Shown: piece after piece, positions 37,186-45,521 of the stretch
Numbering within the stretch: position 1 is the stretch's first letter
Layout: each line of letters starts with the position of its first letter
Source: Stenotrophomonas raiganjensis (SeqCode)
GTDB taxonomy: Bacteria > Pseudomonadota > Gammaproteobacteria > Xanthomonadales > Xanthomonadaceae
NCBI RefSeq assembly: GCF_030658505.1
Contig: NZ_JAUTXR010000195.1
Location: 124,001 to 188,000 of the forward strand
Reading direction: 5' to 3'
DNA length: 64,000 nucleotides
Position numbers and translations under genes: made by a program
The notes under the pieces: generated by a model
What the model saw: only the letters and a program-made list of their open reading frames with translations
Databases searched by the model: none
Told to the model about the DNA's origin: nothing

Positions 37186-37929
37186 ATGCGCCCGGTGAAT
37201 CTCATCAATTGCGTGCTGCTGCTCGTGCTGTCATTCCCGGCTGCAGCGGACCTGAAGGTGCATGGCACGCGTGTCGTGTTGGATGGCGATGTGAAGGCGG
37301 GCACCATCCGTATCAGCAACAGTGGTGATGCGCCGGTGCTGGTGCAGAGCTGGATCGACAGCGGCGAAGCGGATGCGAAGCCGGAGCAGCTTCGTGTGCC
37401 GTTGACAACAACAACGCCGATGTTCCGCTTGAACCCGGCTGAACGCCGGAACATACAGGTGCGTGTAGCTGCGCCTGGGCAACTGCCGGCGGACCGTGAA
37501 TCCTTGTTCTGGCTGAATATTCTTGATGTCCCTGCACGCAACGCGGGGGGGAGCCGCACGGCTGTCGAGCAGGCGGTGCATGTGCGGCTGAAAGTCTTCC
37601 ATCGGCCTGCCGGCCTGCCAGGCAAGCCAGAGGAGGCTGTCGATGCCATGCAATGGGACATCCAACGTTCGGAAACGGGTGCGTGGGTGCTCCGCGCCCT
37701 CAACCCATCACCGTACTTCGTGAGCCTGCGAACGGTGGCGCTGAGCGGGCGGGTCGTTCCGGTGAGCGCGGTTGACGCGGCTGTCCCACCTTACGGTGAG
37801 TGGCGTCAAGTGCTGGCCAAAGACGGGTCCCCGCATGATTCGCATCCATCGCTGCAGCTCACCTGGATTGACGGTGAGGGCCGCGTCCATGATTGGGCCG
37901 GGCAGGTTCGGAGCGGCGCGCCGGAATGA
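37186..37929 (+). CDS. Second PapD-type fimbrial chaperone, copy A
   Basis: A 247-residue chaperone immediately after adhesin A, with GGAGGCAGG before the ATG. Signal CVLLLVLSFPAAA. LKVHGTRVVLDGDVKAGTIRISNSGDAPVLVQSWIDSGEA, PMFRLNPAERRNIQVRV, DRESLFWLNILDVPAR and VHVRLKVFHRPAGLPG are the family blocks. It is closer to the inverted chaperone at 37948-38697 than to the first chaperone of this operon, which suggests it serves the adhesin rather than the main pilin. Confidence 0.92.
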   Translation: MRPVNLINCVLLLVLSFPAAADLKVHGTRVVLDGDVKAGTIRISNSGDAPVLVQSWIDSGEADAKPEQLRVPLTTTTPMFRLNPAERRNIQVRVAAPGQLPADRESLFWLNILDVPARNAGGSRTAVEQAVHVRLKVFHRPAGLPGKPEEAVDAMQWDIQRSETGAWVLRALNPSPYFVSLRTVALSGRVVPVSAVDAAVPPYGEWRQVLAKDGSPHDSHPSLQLTWIDGEGRVHDWAGQVRSGAPE

Positions 37930-37947
37930 GGGGGCACCGGGTGTGTG

Positions 37948-38697
37948 TCACTCTACCCAGGTCGCGTCGCCTTCAGCCGAGTGCTCGATACCCTTGGCAT
38001 CGATCCACAGGAACTTCACCGGCACACCTTCGCGGCGACGCGCTGGTGGGCTGGAAAGCGTCTGGGTCCAGCGTCCCCGCGGTGGAACCTGCGCGGCGCT
38101 TGCGTCGAGCGGAACCGGCTGTCCGTCCAGGAAGAGTTGGGCGAGGCTGACGAAGTAAGGGCTGGCGTTGGATGCCTGCAGCCGGGTCTGCCCTTGGCTG
38201 TCAGTCTGCACACTCCATTGCAGTGCCGTGGGTGCGGCGTCAGGTGCCCCCGGCAGCCCAGACGGGCGATGGAATACTTTCAAGCGCCAGCGCATGGCGA
38301 ATTGAAGTGGGCCCGGGGGAGCGGCGGCGGTGCGCGCCGGGATGTCCATGATGTTCAGCCACAACAGTGATTCGCGGTCCTTGGGCAAGCCGGCTGTGTT
38401 GGCGGTGCGGAGCTGGATATCGCGGTTCGCTCCCGCCTCGAGCCGGAAGATTGGGGGCGTGGCGATAAGCGGCGTTTGTAGCCGCTCCAACGGTGTGTCG
38501 CTGTCAGCGGTATCCAGCCACACCTGCACCAGCGAGGCCTGGGTTCCGGTATTGTGGACCCGGATACTGGTGGCCGTCGGGCTGTTGTCCTGATGCACCA
38601 CACGGGTCGCGTCGACCCGCAGGTCGGCCGATGCCACCACCGGCATTGCCGCCAGCAACAGGGCTGAGAGTGTCCGCATGAGGGTTATGGTCGTCAT
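37948..38697 (-). CDS. Third PapD-type fimbrial chaperone, copy B (inverted)
   Basis: A 249-residue chaperone on the opposite strand, convergent with copy A only 18 bases away. Signal LSALLLAAMPVVASA. DLRVDATRVVHQDNSPTATSIRVHNTGTQASLVQVWLD, PIFRLEAGANRDIQLR, DRESLLWLNIMDIPAR and WRLKVFHRPSGLPG are its family blocks. The ATG 38697 directly follows the adhesin B stop (TAG ATG); an internal ATG at 38679 is an alternative. Confidence 0.9.
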   Translation of the reverse strand: MTTITLMRTLSALLLAAMPVVASADLRVDATRVVHQDNSPTATSIRVHNTGTQASLVQVWLDTADSDTPLERLQTPLIATPPIFRLEAGANRDIQLRTANTAGLPKDRESLLWLNIMDIPARTAAAPPGPLQFAMRWRLKVFHRPSGLPGAPDAAPTALQWSVQTDSQGQTRLQASNASPYFVSLAQLFLDGQPVPLDASAAQVPPRGRWTQTLSSPPARRREGVPVKFLWIDAKGIEHSAEGDATWVE

Positions 38698-39744
38698 CTA
38701 GTAGGGAATTGCTTCAATTGTCAGCGTGCTGCTTGCGGTGCCCGGAACCAGGGGTTTCGCGGTGCGGATGAAACGCACCTGCATGGCCTGGCTGCCGTTC
38801 ACGGGCAATCCGCCGGTGCCCGGGCTCAGCCGGTTTGCGTACCATGTGTCGAACAGGATGGGCTCCTGGCTACCGTCCTTCCTCTCCAGTGTGACCAGCA
38901 TGTTCACACCTTCGGCCGTGCCTGATGTGGAAAGCTGCCCGGGCGTGCCGGCAACTGCGGCCGTGGATTTGAAACGGAAGTCGCCCCTGCCGCTGTGCCC
39001 CTGGTTGCCGGCCCTGCAGCTCCAACTGAAGGAGAACTCGGCCGCGGGACCCATGTCCCCCGCCTCGCGCAAGGCAGACATCTGTGTCTCCGGCAGGCGA
39101 AGGGTCGCCGGAGGCCTGGCGCTGAACGAGCAGCTGGCCTCCACGCGGGGGCTTCTCCGGACTCCTTCGACCGAAAGCTGATTAAGCGAAAGGCCATAAC
39201 TTCCGTCCACGGCGCGCAAGGGTTCCATGTCACCCATCCGGATGGACTCCCCTGAGAAATGGCGCAGCGCAACAAACCGATAATCGAGTTCGATGGGAAT
39301 GGATGAGGTAGGGTTGCCTGGGATGTCTGCGGTGTAGGCGGTGACCCTGGAGCTTGCGGTTCCCGGCTCCATCCAGCCGGAACGCGTGCCATCGGACCGG
39401 ATGTAGCGGTACTCCATCTGTATCCCGATTCCGTCATGTTCCGTCCGGAAGGTGAAGCGATTGTCGTGCCGCCCGGCAAGACCCGTGGCCGTTCCAATTG
39501 TGATGTCGGCTGATGCACCAGGATCACAATCCACATAGTAATTGACTGTGGCGCGAGCCCAGCCAACAACGATTTCGCCTTCTTCGTACGAATCGTAATA
39601 GCCGGGCGCCGAGGGCATCCATTTCTGTGGCCCGGCAACGCAACCGGCGTGGGCTGCAGCGCTCCACGCCATCAGCCCTGCGCCAACCAGCAGCACGGGG
39701 CCGGTCTGCCATCGGGTAATCACGGCGAGGAGAGCCTTGTTCAT
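38698..39744 (-). CDS. Fimbrial tip adhesin, copy B (inverted)
   Basis: A 348-residue paralogue of adhesin A. Signal VGAGLMAWSAAAHA. N-terminal part: GCVAGPQKWMPSAPGYYDSYEEGE, YYVDCDPGASADITIG and FRTEHDGIGIQMEYRYIRSDGTRSGW; C-terminal pilin domain from VEASCSFSARPPATLRLPE to PGTASSTLTIEAIPY. Its receptor-binding half has diverged most from copy A, as expected if the two bind different ligands. The ATG 39744 gives the best signal. With its chaperone it forms a two-gene operon facing the main fimbrial operon. Confidence 0.85.
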   Translation of the reverse strand: MNKALLAVITRWQTGPVLLVGAGLMAWSAAAHAGCVAGPQKWMPSAPGYYDSYEEGEIVVGWARATVNYYVDCDPGASADITIGTATGLAGRHDNRFTFRTEHDGIGIQMEYRYIRSDGTRSGWMEPGTASSRVTAYTADIPGNPTSSIPIELDYRFVALRHFSGESIRMGDMEPLRAVDGSYGLSLNQLSVEGVRRSPRVEASCSFSARPPATLRLPETQMSALREAGDMGPAAEFSFSWSCRAGNQGHSGRGDFRFKSTAAVAGTPGQLSTSGTAEGVNMLVTLERKDGSQEPILFDTWYANRLSPGTGGLPVNGSQAMQVRFIRTAKPLVPGTASSTLTIEAIPY

Positions 39745-40261
39745 GAACGCATGTGTGGACAGGGGCACCGGGAGGAGGATAGAGCAGGAGTGCGCTGTCG
39801 CCAATGAACCTGCCCGACACCCTGATCCCCCCGGTCTGGCGCTGCAGGTTGGGCGCGGTGGAAGGTGACCCGCACGTGGCCGTTTGCCTGAAAGAGGGCT
39901 GATATACAGCTGATTTGAGCATCACCGGTGTGCGACAATGCCACCCGCTACAGAAATGTCTCCTTGCGGGCTTCGCGCTGGCTTTGCGTCTGCCAGCGGG
40001 TTGAGTACATGATGAGTTGCCGCCGAAAAATGGGCGGCCGGGCGTGGAAACCCGTTGACTATGTGCTGTCTACGCTTGCCAGCCGGCGCCGCCTCGCGCG
40101 GTGCCGGCTGGCAATCCGTTCGCGCTTCATGGCGGGCGGTACGTGGGGTGTGCGCAAGCACGCCCGCCGGCCAATAGCACTTAGTCACCGGTTTCCACAC
40201 ACGTACTGCCCGCCGCCTTTGTTAAGGGCGGTGGTCCCTCATGCCTTGCACGGAGACCGCC
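39745..40261. other. 517-base intergenic region with strong secondary structure
   Basis: No convincing gene. The best structure is GCCAGCCGGC (40078-40087) pairing with GCCGGCTGGC (40103-40112), with inner CCGC/GCGG pairing. A second stem (CCGCC...GGGCGG) lies near 40210-40235, just before the ribosome site of the 123-aa gene. Short frames on both strands lack ribosome sites. It holds the promoter of adhesin B (minus) and of the next gene (plus) and could encode a structured RNA. Confidence 0.5.
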
Positions 40262-40633
40262 ATGAACGCATCCGATGTTCCCCCTCTGCGCCCCCAGTAC
40301 GCCCCGGCCAACGCCGATGAAGGCGAGGAAGTGAGCGCAAAACCGGACCCTAACAACCTGATCGCGCTGTTGCATCAGATCGGTCGAGGTGTAGCCGCCG
40401 ATGGGCAACCCTGGCCTGAGCGCCACCAGCTGCCGGGCCGCTGCCTGGCGCTGGCCGACGGCGATGGCGCGTTGGCAGGTCTGCGCATCGTCAACGAAAT
40501 CCTGCTGGCCGCCGAGCGTGCGCGTCAGAACGGTGGCCCGGAACACTACGTGGGCGACCGCGTGATGGAAGGGCTGAAGCTCGCGGCGCTGGCGTTGACC
40601 AACCACGCCATCTATCGCCTGCAGCCTGCGTAG
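40262..40633 (+). CDS. 123-aa hypothetical protein
   Basis: ATG 40262 has GGAG eight bases upstream. The N-terminus (NASDVPPLRPQYAPANADEGEEVSAKPDPNNL) is Pro/Glu-rich and probably disordered; the rest is helical (LIALLHQIGRGVAADG, LAGLRIVNEILLAAERARQNGG, EGLKLAALALTNHAIYRLQPA). No signal peptide or motif. It looks like a small cytoplasmic orphan. The stop TAG is the TAG of a SMAG palindrome. Confidence 0.65.
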   Translation: MNASDVPPLRPQYAPANADEGEEVSAKPDPNNLIALLHQIGRGVAADGQPWPERHQLPGRCLALADGDGALAGLRIVNEILLAAERARQNGGPEHYVGDRVMEGLKLAALALTNHAIYRLQPA

Positions 40634-40648
40634 ATCCATGCCTGGATG
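40630..40648 (+). repeat. SMAG-type palindrome at a stop codon
   Basis: GTAG then ATCCA/TGGAT around TGCC. The TAG is the stop codon of the 123-aa gene. The next 226 bases up to the PAP2-NUDIX stop hold no convincing gene; a minus-strand frame reading GQVRYAVEGRNALG...AWIYAG looks protein-like but has no start and may be a gene remnant. Confidence 0.6.
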
Positions 40649-40874
40649 CCGTTGGCGTCGTTGCGCCGCGGCCATTCAATGGCTGCGCCGAGGGCATTGC
40701 GCCCCTCGACGGCATACCTCACTTGGCCGGCTTGCACGCCACGCCGTGGATCACCCAGCTCCGCAAGCGCGCCGGCGCAGCCATTGCGGCCACCCCTGGC
40801 CTCTCCAACGTGACTGCGCCGCCGGCCTCCAGCCCTAGGAGCATGAGGAAATGCCAGCCAGGCGTGGCCTGGCG

Positions 40875-42275
40875 CTAGTGGGGGCTCTGGTGACCGGGCT
40901 GCAAAGGCAGCCATGCAGAAACCGCGCTGGCACCCCAGGCCACCCAGGCACCCAACCCCATGTAGACCAGCGCCTGCAGGCTGGCTGCAAGCACGAACGG
41001 TTCGGCGCGCTGGGCCATTGGCAGGCACAGGCCACCCAGCACCAGCAGACCGGCCAGCAGCAACGCCGCCGAGCCGATCGACGATCGATCGAAGGCTGCG
41101 CGCGGCACCACCGCGCAGGCAAGTGCCACGCAGAACGGCAACAGCAGCGGAACCGCTTGCCAGGCCACACCCACGACCAGGCTGACCGTGGCGATGGATG
41201 CCCAGCAGATCCTCTCGTGAACCGCCGGGTGTTCGCGGTGTGCCAACCACACACTCAGGGCATGGATCACCGCCGCGACCGCGCTGCCCAACAGCAGTCC
41301 TGCGGCAACGTCGCTCCAGTAGTGAACCCCCAGCCAGACCCGTGCCATGCCGGCGACCACACCGGCCAACAGGGCGATGCCCACTATTCCTGCTCGCATG
41401 AGCCTGCCGGTGATGCGTTGGCGGGCCAACAACCACAGCGCGGCCAGCACAAAGAAGCAGGTGGCGCTGGTGGTATGCCCACTGGGCATGGAGGGGCCGG
41501 CGGCACCGGCAAGGCTGAGCGCGGCATCGAAGCTGAAGGGGCGCGGCACGGGAAAGACCACCTTGATGGCCTGCACTGCAAGCGTCACCGCCATCAAGGC
41601 CATCAGCATCAGGCGGGTTGCCTGCGCGCCGAAGGCCACCGAGAGGATCGGCATTGCCAGCAGGTAGAACCAGAATTCGCCCAGGACGTTGCCAAACACC
41701 GCCAGCCCCCGCACCGGCCACTGCTGGGTGCGCTGCACGCGGTCCACCTCAGCCTGGCGGAAGGCAGAGGCGGGCCCGAAGCGCGTGACGGGACGTACTT
41801 CGCTCTCGGCTACTGCGTGCAAGCGCTGATACGCGCGCTCCAGCTGCTGCGGGAAGCGCGTGCGCAGCTGGCGGGCTCCGTCACGGCTGACCCAGCGCGC
41901 CTGGATGATCTCCCGCCCGAGGTGCGGCGCACCCAGCAGGTTCACCGCATTGCCCTGCACCTGGACGGGTTTGAGAGCACGGCAGGCGAAGACATGCACG
42001 CCCGCCTTGTCTTCCAGCAGGTGGGCGGTGGCGACGGCAAGCCCTGTTTCTTCCAGCGTTTCGCGGGTGGCGGTGTGCCACGGCAGTTCACCCTGTTCTG
42101 ATGTTCCGCCGGGCAGCTGCCAGCGCGAGGTAGCATCCTGAACCAGCAGCATTCGCTCCCCCGAACGCATGACGCAGACCGAGGCGGCCCCGGCCAGATG
42201 GGGTACGAGCAGCAGTGTTGCGAGCAGCACGTATCGCAGTGAGGGGGGGAACGCGAGGAGGGCTGAAAGGGGCAT
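40875..42275 (-). CDS. NUDIX hydrolase fused to a PAP2-type membrane phosphatase
   Basis: A 466-residue fusion. After a signal-like helix (LRYVLLATLLLVPHLAGAAS), residues about 30-165 form a NUDIX domain with an intact box (GTSEQGELPWHTATRETLEETGL). The rest is a PAP2 phosphatase with six or more helices and all three motifs: KVVFPVPRP, PSMPSGHTTS and ARVWLGVHYWSD. The NUDIX domain is thus predicted outside the cytoplasm, unusual for nucleotide hydrolases. Lipid-linked or extracytoplasmic diphosphates are plausible substrates. A perfect palindrome stands 54 bases upstream of the start. Confidence 0.9.
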   Translation of the reverse strand: MPLSALLAFPPSLRYVLLATLLLVPHLAGAASVCVMRSGERMLLVQDATSRWQLPGGTSEQGELPWHTATRETLEETGLAVATAHLLEDKAGVHVFACRALKPVQVQGNAVNLLGAPHLGREIIQARWVSRDGARQLRTRFPQQLERAYQRLHAVAESEVRPVTRFGPASAFRQAEVDRVQRTQQWPVRGLAVFGNVLGEFWFYLLAMPILSVAFGAQATRLMLMALMAVTLAVQAIKVVFPVPRPFSFDAALSLAGAAGPSMPSGHTTSATCFFVLAALWLLARQRITGRLMRAGIVGIALLAGVVAGMARVWLGVHYWSDVAAGLLLGSAVAAVIHALSVWLAHREHPAVHERICWASIATVSLVVGVAWQAVPLLLPFCVALACAVVPRAAFDRSSIGSAALLLAGLLVLGGLCLPMAQRAEPFVLAASLQALVYMGLGAWVAWGASAVSAWLPLQPGHQSPH

Positions 42276-42328
42276 GGCACCAGCGCTTGAGGGAGGCCAT
42301 GCCGATGGTGAAGTCCGGTAGAGCCGAT

Positions 42329-42358
42329 CACTATCGGATTTGTACGAATCCGATAGTG
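42329..42358. promoter_or_regulatory. 12-bp perfect palindrome upstream of the NUDIX-PAP2 gene
   Basis: CACTATCGGATT (42329-42340), TGTACG, AATCCGATAGTG (42347-42358). A partial third copy (CCGATCACTATCGG) overlaps its left side. It lies between the acyltransferase stop (42409) and the NUDIX-PAP2 start (42275), both on the minus strand. It may be an operator or a weak terminator; there is no proper T-tract on the minus strand. Confidence 0.55.
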
Positions 42359-42408
42359 CTTTCAGAAGATGCACGCCACGCTTGGATGGCCTCGGCACTG
42401 CAATGCCG

Positions 42409-43362
42409 TCAAGCCAGTGCCCGGGGCTCTTGCCGCGCATGCAGGTGGCTGTCCAGTCGATCCAGCAGGAACCAATTGGCTGGGTCCTGCGAGATGAAGT
42501 CGCTTGCCGTCTTCAGTAGTGCCTGTATGCCATCGGGTGCAGTCGGGCTCTGGCTGTAGTGCAGCAGTTCCAGATGCCCGCTGCCGCGGCGCCCGATCCA
42601 GCTGGCTGCCAAGAGCACCGGGCAACCTGCCTTGTTGGCCAGTTGCAGCGGCGCCAATGCCAGGAGGGCATCGCGCCCCAGAAACTGGCAGCGCACCGGG
42701 TCGCCGAAGCGCTGTGGTCCGATGGCGGCAGGAAGGTCGACAAAGACCACCGCGGTGCCGCCCCTGCGCAAGTGGCGGAACAGGGTCGTGGCCAAGTGCG
42801 GTGCACTTGGGTGCACAACATCCACACGGTGCCCAAACGCTTCCAGGCTCTTCAAAGCCCGGTACATGGTATCTCCCTTCTGGCATAACGCGGGTACCAG
42901 CACGTGAGTGGGCCGGGGATGGGCCTCGATTACCCTCGCCACTGCCAGGCGGTACTCACCGGTGTGCAGCAGGGCGATGAGGCCGCCGCAGTCTGCCATG
43001 CTCGACCACCACCCCTCTGGGTCGTTCCACTCCATGGCGTGGATGCGTCGGCGCCATTGCGCCAGATGCTGGATTTCGTAACGACGGAAGCGGACATCGC
43101 GCAGCAGTTCGATGGCTACGTGCAGCGCCGCCTGCTCGATGGCGTCGGCGCGGTCCAGACCCAGGGCCTGGAGATGACAGAACGCGGCCGCATACCGTGA
43201 TTGGCGCAACGGCCCCCCTACTACCTGCGAACACATCGCAGCGCGCATGATTGGCGCATCCAATCGACCGGGCAAGGGCGCGGCGGCCATCACCAGCAGG
43301 TGGCGCAGCAGCTGGCCGCTGACCTGGCCCACTGCCTTGCGGGCAATCCAAGCCTGGCTCAT
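42409..43362 (-). CDS. LpxL/HtrB-like acyltransferase in a peptide export operon
   Basis: A 317-residue protein whose ATG overlaps the exporter stop (ATGA), so it is translated with it. By eye it fits the lysophospholipid acyltransferase superfamily: His133 in LIALLHTGEYRLAVARVIE stands where LpxL has H-F-G-N-W-E, then YRALKSLEAFGHRVDVV, LRRGGTAVVFVDLPAAIG and CQFLGRDALLALAPLQLANKAGCPVLL match the LpxL order (motif with D, then FFGR-A-T-G-A-LA--TGA-VVP). No clear membrane anchor. In this operon it could acylate the exported peptide or alter lipids for self-protection; both are guesses. A paralogue with a lost His lies at 21.2 kb. Confidence 0.7.
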   Translation of the reverse strand: MSQAWIARKAVGQVSGQLLRHLLVMAAAPLPGRLDAPIMRAAMCSQVVGGPLRQSRYAAAFCHLQALGLDRADAIEQAALHVAIELLRDVRFRRYEIQHLAQWRRRIHAMEWNDPEGWWSSMADCGGLIALLHTGEYRLAVARVIEAHPRPTHVLVPALCQKGDTMYRALKSLEAFGHRVDVVHPSAPHLATTLFRHLRRGGTAVVFVDLPAAIGPQRFGDPVRCQFLGRDALLALAPLQLANKAGCPVLLAASWIGRRGSGHLELLHYSQSPTAPDGIQALLKTASDFISQDPANWFLLDRLDSHLHARQEPRALA

Positions 43363-45521
43363 ACGGGCACGGCTTCGCCATGCGGCGCAGCCATCGATAG
43401 AAGTTTGCCATCCTGCATGCGATAGCGCTGATCGCAGGCGGCGACCAGTTCGGCATCATGGCTGGCGATCAGGCAAGTGATCGGCAACGACCGAAGCGTG
43501 TGGATGACAGCGTCGCGCGCATCGCGATCCAGGTGCGCGGTCGGCTCATCCAGGATCAGGAGGTCTGGCTGCATATACAGAGCGCGAGCGATCAGCAGGC
43601 GCTGGCGCTGGCCACTGGACAGCTCAACCCCAGCAAACCCCAGCTGTGTGTTGTAGCCAGCCGGCAGGGCCAGGGCTGCCTGATACAGGTTTGCCTGCTC
43701 CAGTGCCCGCTGCAGACGGTGTTCGTCGCGCACGGGGCAGTCGGCGTAGATGTTGTCCATCAGGCTTGCCGGCATTACTTCATCATGATCGCCGACCAGT
43801 GCGATGCGCCGGCGGTACTGGTCCAGGCCGAAGCGCTGCAATGGAACGCCATTGACCTGGACAGCGCCCTCGTCCAATGCGTGAAAGCCGGCGGCCACCT
43901 TCAGCAGGGTGCTCTTGCCACAGCCGGAAGGGCCGGTAACAACGGTCTTGCTGCCCATGGGCACGTCAAGATGGAGGTCACGGAAGGTCGGGTTGTCGAA
44001 GCTGCCATAGCGATGCGTGGCGCCACAGATCGTGAGACTGCGCACTGATTCGTCGCCGTCCGCTGCGCTGGAGCGGTAGCCGGCGTCGCAAGGCAGTTCG
44101 GGGGTCTCGTCAGTGATGTCAGTGGTCCGTGCCAGCTCCACCTGCGCCAGGTGTAGGCCGGCATAGCCTTCCATCATGCGCTGGGTGCAACCCATGAACA
44201 TGTCCTTGTACAGGACGAACGAGAACAGGTCACCGATGGTATTGTCGCCACGCAGCACAGCCAGGGCGCCCAGCGCACTGATCACCAGCGTATTGGCATG
44301 CGAAATGGCTTCGTGCGCCGTGCCGGTCATCGCCTGGATGCGGTCTACACGCGCCCGTGTACGCTGCACTTCGGCCTGCTGGTTGGCCCAGTCGGCCAGC
44401 CGCACGCCTTGCTGGCCCCGCAGCTTCACTGCTTCCATCGCGGTGACCGCACGCAACAGCGTGTGGTTGCGCGCTGTTTCCGCGTCGATGGATCGCCGTT
44501 GCGCCTTGGCCATGGCCGGGAGGCTGATGGCGCGAATGGCAAAGAACAGCAGGCTCAGGCCTACCGCCGCGCCCGCCAGTTTGACGTTGATCAGTGCGAT
44601 CAGTACCAGGAAGACGATCGCGAACACAGCGTCAATCGCGATATCTACCCAACCCTGTGTGTAGGCAGTATGCGCCAGGTCTGTGGCTTCCAGCCGGCGC
44701 AGCACGTCGACCGGACGCCGCCGCTCGAAATAGCGTGTTGGCAGGCGCAGCAGGCGCGACATCAGGCCGACCGACAGGTCGGTATTGATCGATGCCCGCA
44801 GGCGCTCGTTGATCAGCGTGCGCAGCCAGGAGGCAGCGACGCTGATGGCAAAGATCAGGCCGAACACATATAGCAGAAGATAAAGCAGCTCCTGATCATC
44901 CTTGACCACCACTTCGTCGATCACCAGCGAGAACAGCTTGGGAGATGCGATGGCCACCAATTGCGCAAGCATCGCCAGCACGGCAAGCGTTGCCAGGTGA
45001 TTCAACAGGCGGGGATTGCTGGCCAGTACGCTGCGCACCGAGAGCGGGGAGGGCATATCCGTATGCCCTTCCTGCGTGAAGGATGCGGTTGGGATCAGCT
45101 CCAGCGCGGCACCGCTGAACAGCGGTATGGCTTCGGCCCAGCGGAATTGGCGGCGTCCAACGGCCGGATCAATGATGGAAAGGCCGCGTTGGCTGACCGC
45201 CTCGACCACGACGAAGTGGTGCTGGTCCCAGAACAGGATGGCGGGCAGGCGCAGTTCGCCGATGTCCTGCAACGAAAGTTGGAGAGGCCGCCCGGCAAAG
45301 CCGAGCTCCTCACCGATACGCATTGCCTGGAACAGCGACAGGCCATCGCGGGAGACGCGGTATCGCTGACGCAGGTGCTGCAGGCCAACCTGCTTGCCAT
45401 GGTGTTGGGCGACCATGGCCAGGCAGGCAAGGCCGCATTCAGCCACCTCGCCCTGCAGTACCGGGGTTATCTGGCGTCGGCCGAGGAGGGAGCGGAGAAA
45501 GGATGTGAAGTACTTGCGCAT
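43359..45521 (-). CDS. Peptidase-C39 ABC exporter for double-glycine peptides
   Basis: A 720-residue bacteriocin-type transporter. Start ATG 45521 overlaps the HlyD stop (ATGA). N-terminal C39 protease has the full triad: Gln23 and Cys29 (QGEVAECGLACLA), His102 (DQHHFVVV) and Asp118 (IIDPAVG). Six membrane helices follow (about 165-440). The ATPase has Walker A near 530 (GPSGCGKST), signature LSSGQRQRLL near 635 and Walker B LLILDEPTAHLD near 655. It should cut the leader after Gly-Gly and export the mature peptide through HlyD and an outer-membrane TolC. Confidence 0.95.
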   Translation of the reverse strand: MRKYFTSFLRSLLGRRQITPVLQGEVAECGLACLAMVAQHHGKQVGLQHLRQRYRVSRDGLSLFQAMRIGEELGFAGRPLQLSLQDIGELRLPAILFWDQHHFVVVEAVSQRGLSIIDPAVGRRQFRWAEAIPLFSGAALELIPTASFTQEGHTDMPSPLSVRSVLASNPRLLNHLATLAVLAMLAQLVAIASPKLFSLVIDEVVVKDDQELLYLLLYVFGLIFAISVAASWLRTLINERLRASINTDLSVGLMSRLLRLPTRYFERRRPVDVLRRLEATDLAHTAYTQGWVDIAIDAVFAIVFLVLIALINVKLAGAAVGLSLLFFAIRAISLPAMAKAQRRSIDAETARNHTLLRAVTAMEAVKLRGQQGVRLADWANQQAEVQRTRARVDRIQAMTGTAHEAISHANTLVISALGALAVLRGDNTIGDLFSFVLYKDMFMGCTQRMMEGYAGLHLAQVELARTTDITDETPELPCDAGYRSSAADGDESVRSLTICGATHRYGSFDNPTFRDLHLDVPMGSKTVVTGPSGCGKSTLLKVAAGFHALDEGAVQVNGVPLQRFGLDQYRRRIALVGDHDEVMPASLMDNIYADCPVRDEHRLQRALEQANLYQAALALPAGYNTQLGFAGVELSSGQRQRLLIARALYMQPDLLILDEPTAHLDRDARDAVIHTLRSLPITCLIASHDAELVAACDQRYRMQDGKLLSMAAPHGEAVPV

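Noticed and set aside
40612..41721. Minus-strand frame ending in GQVRYAVEGRNALG...AWIYAG
   Set aside because: Protein-like near its end, but it runs out of frame through the PAP2 domain and has no start after it; at best a small remnant.
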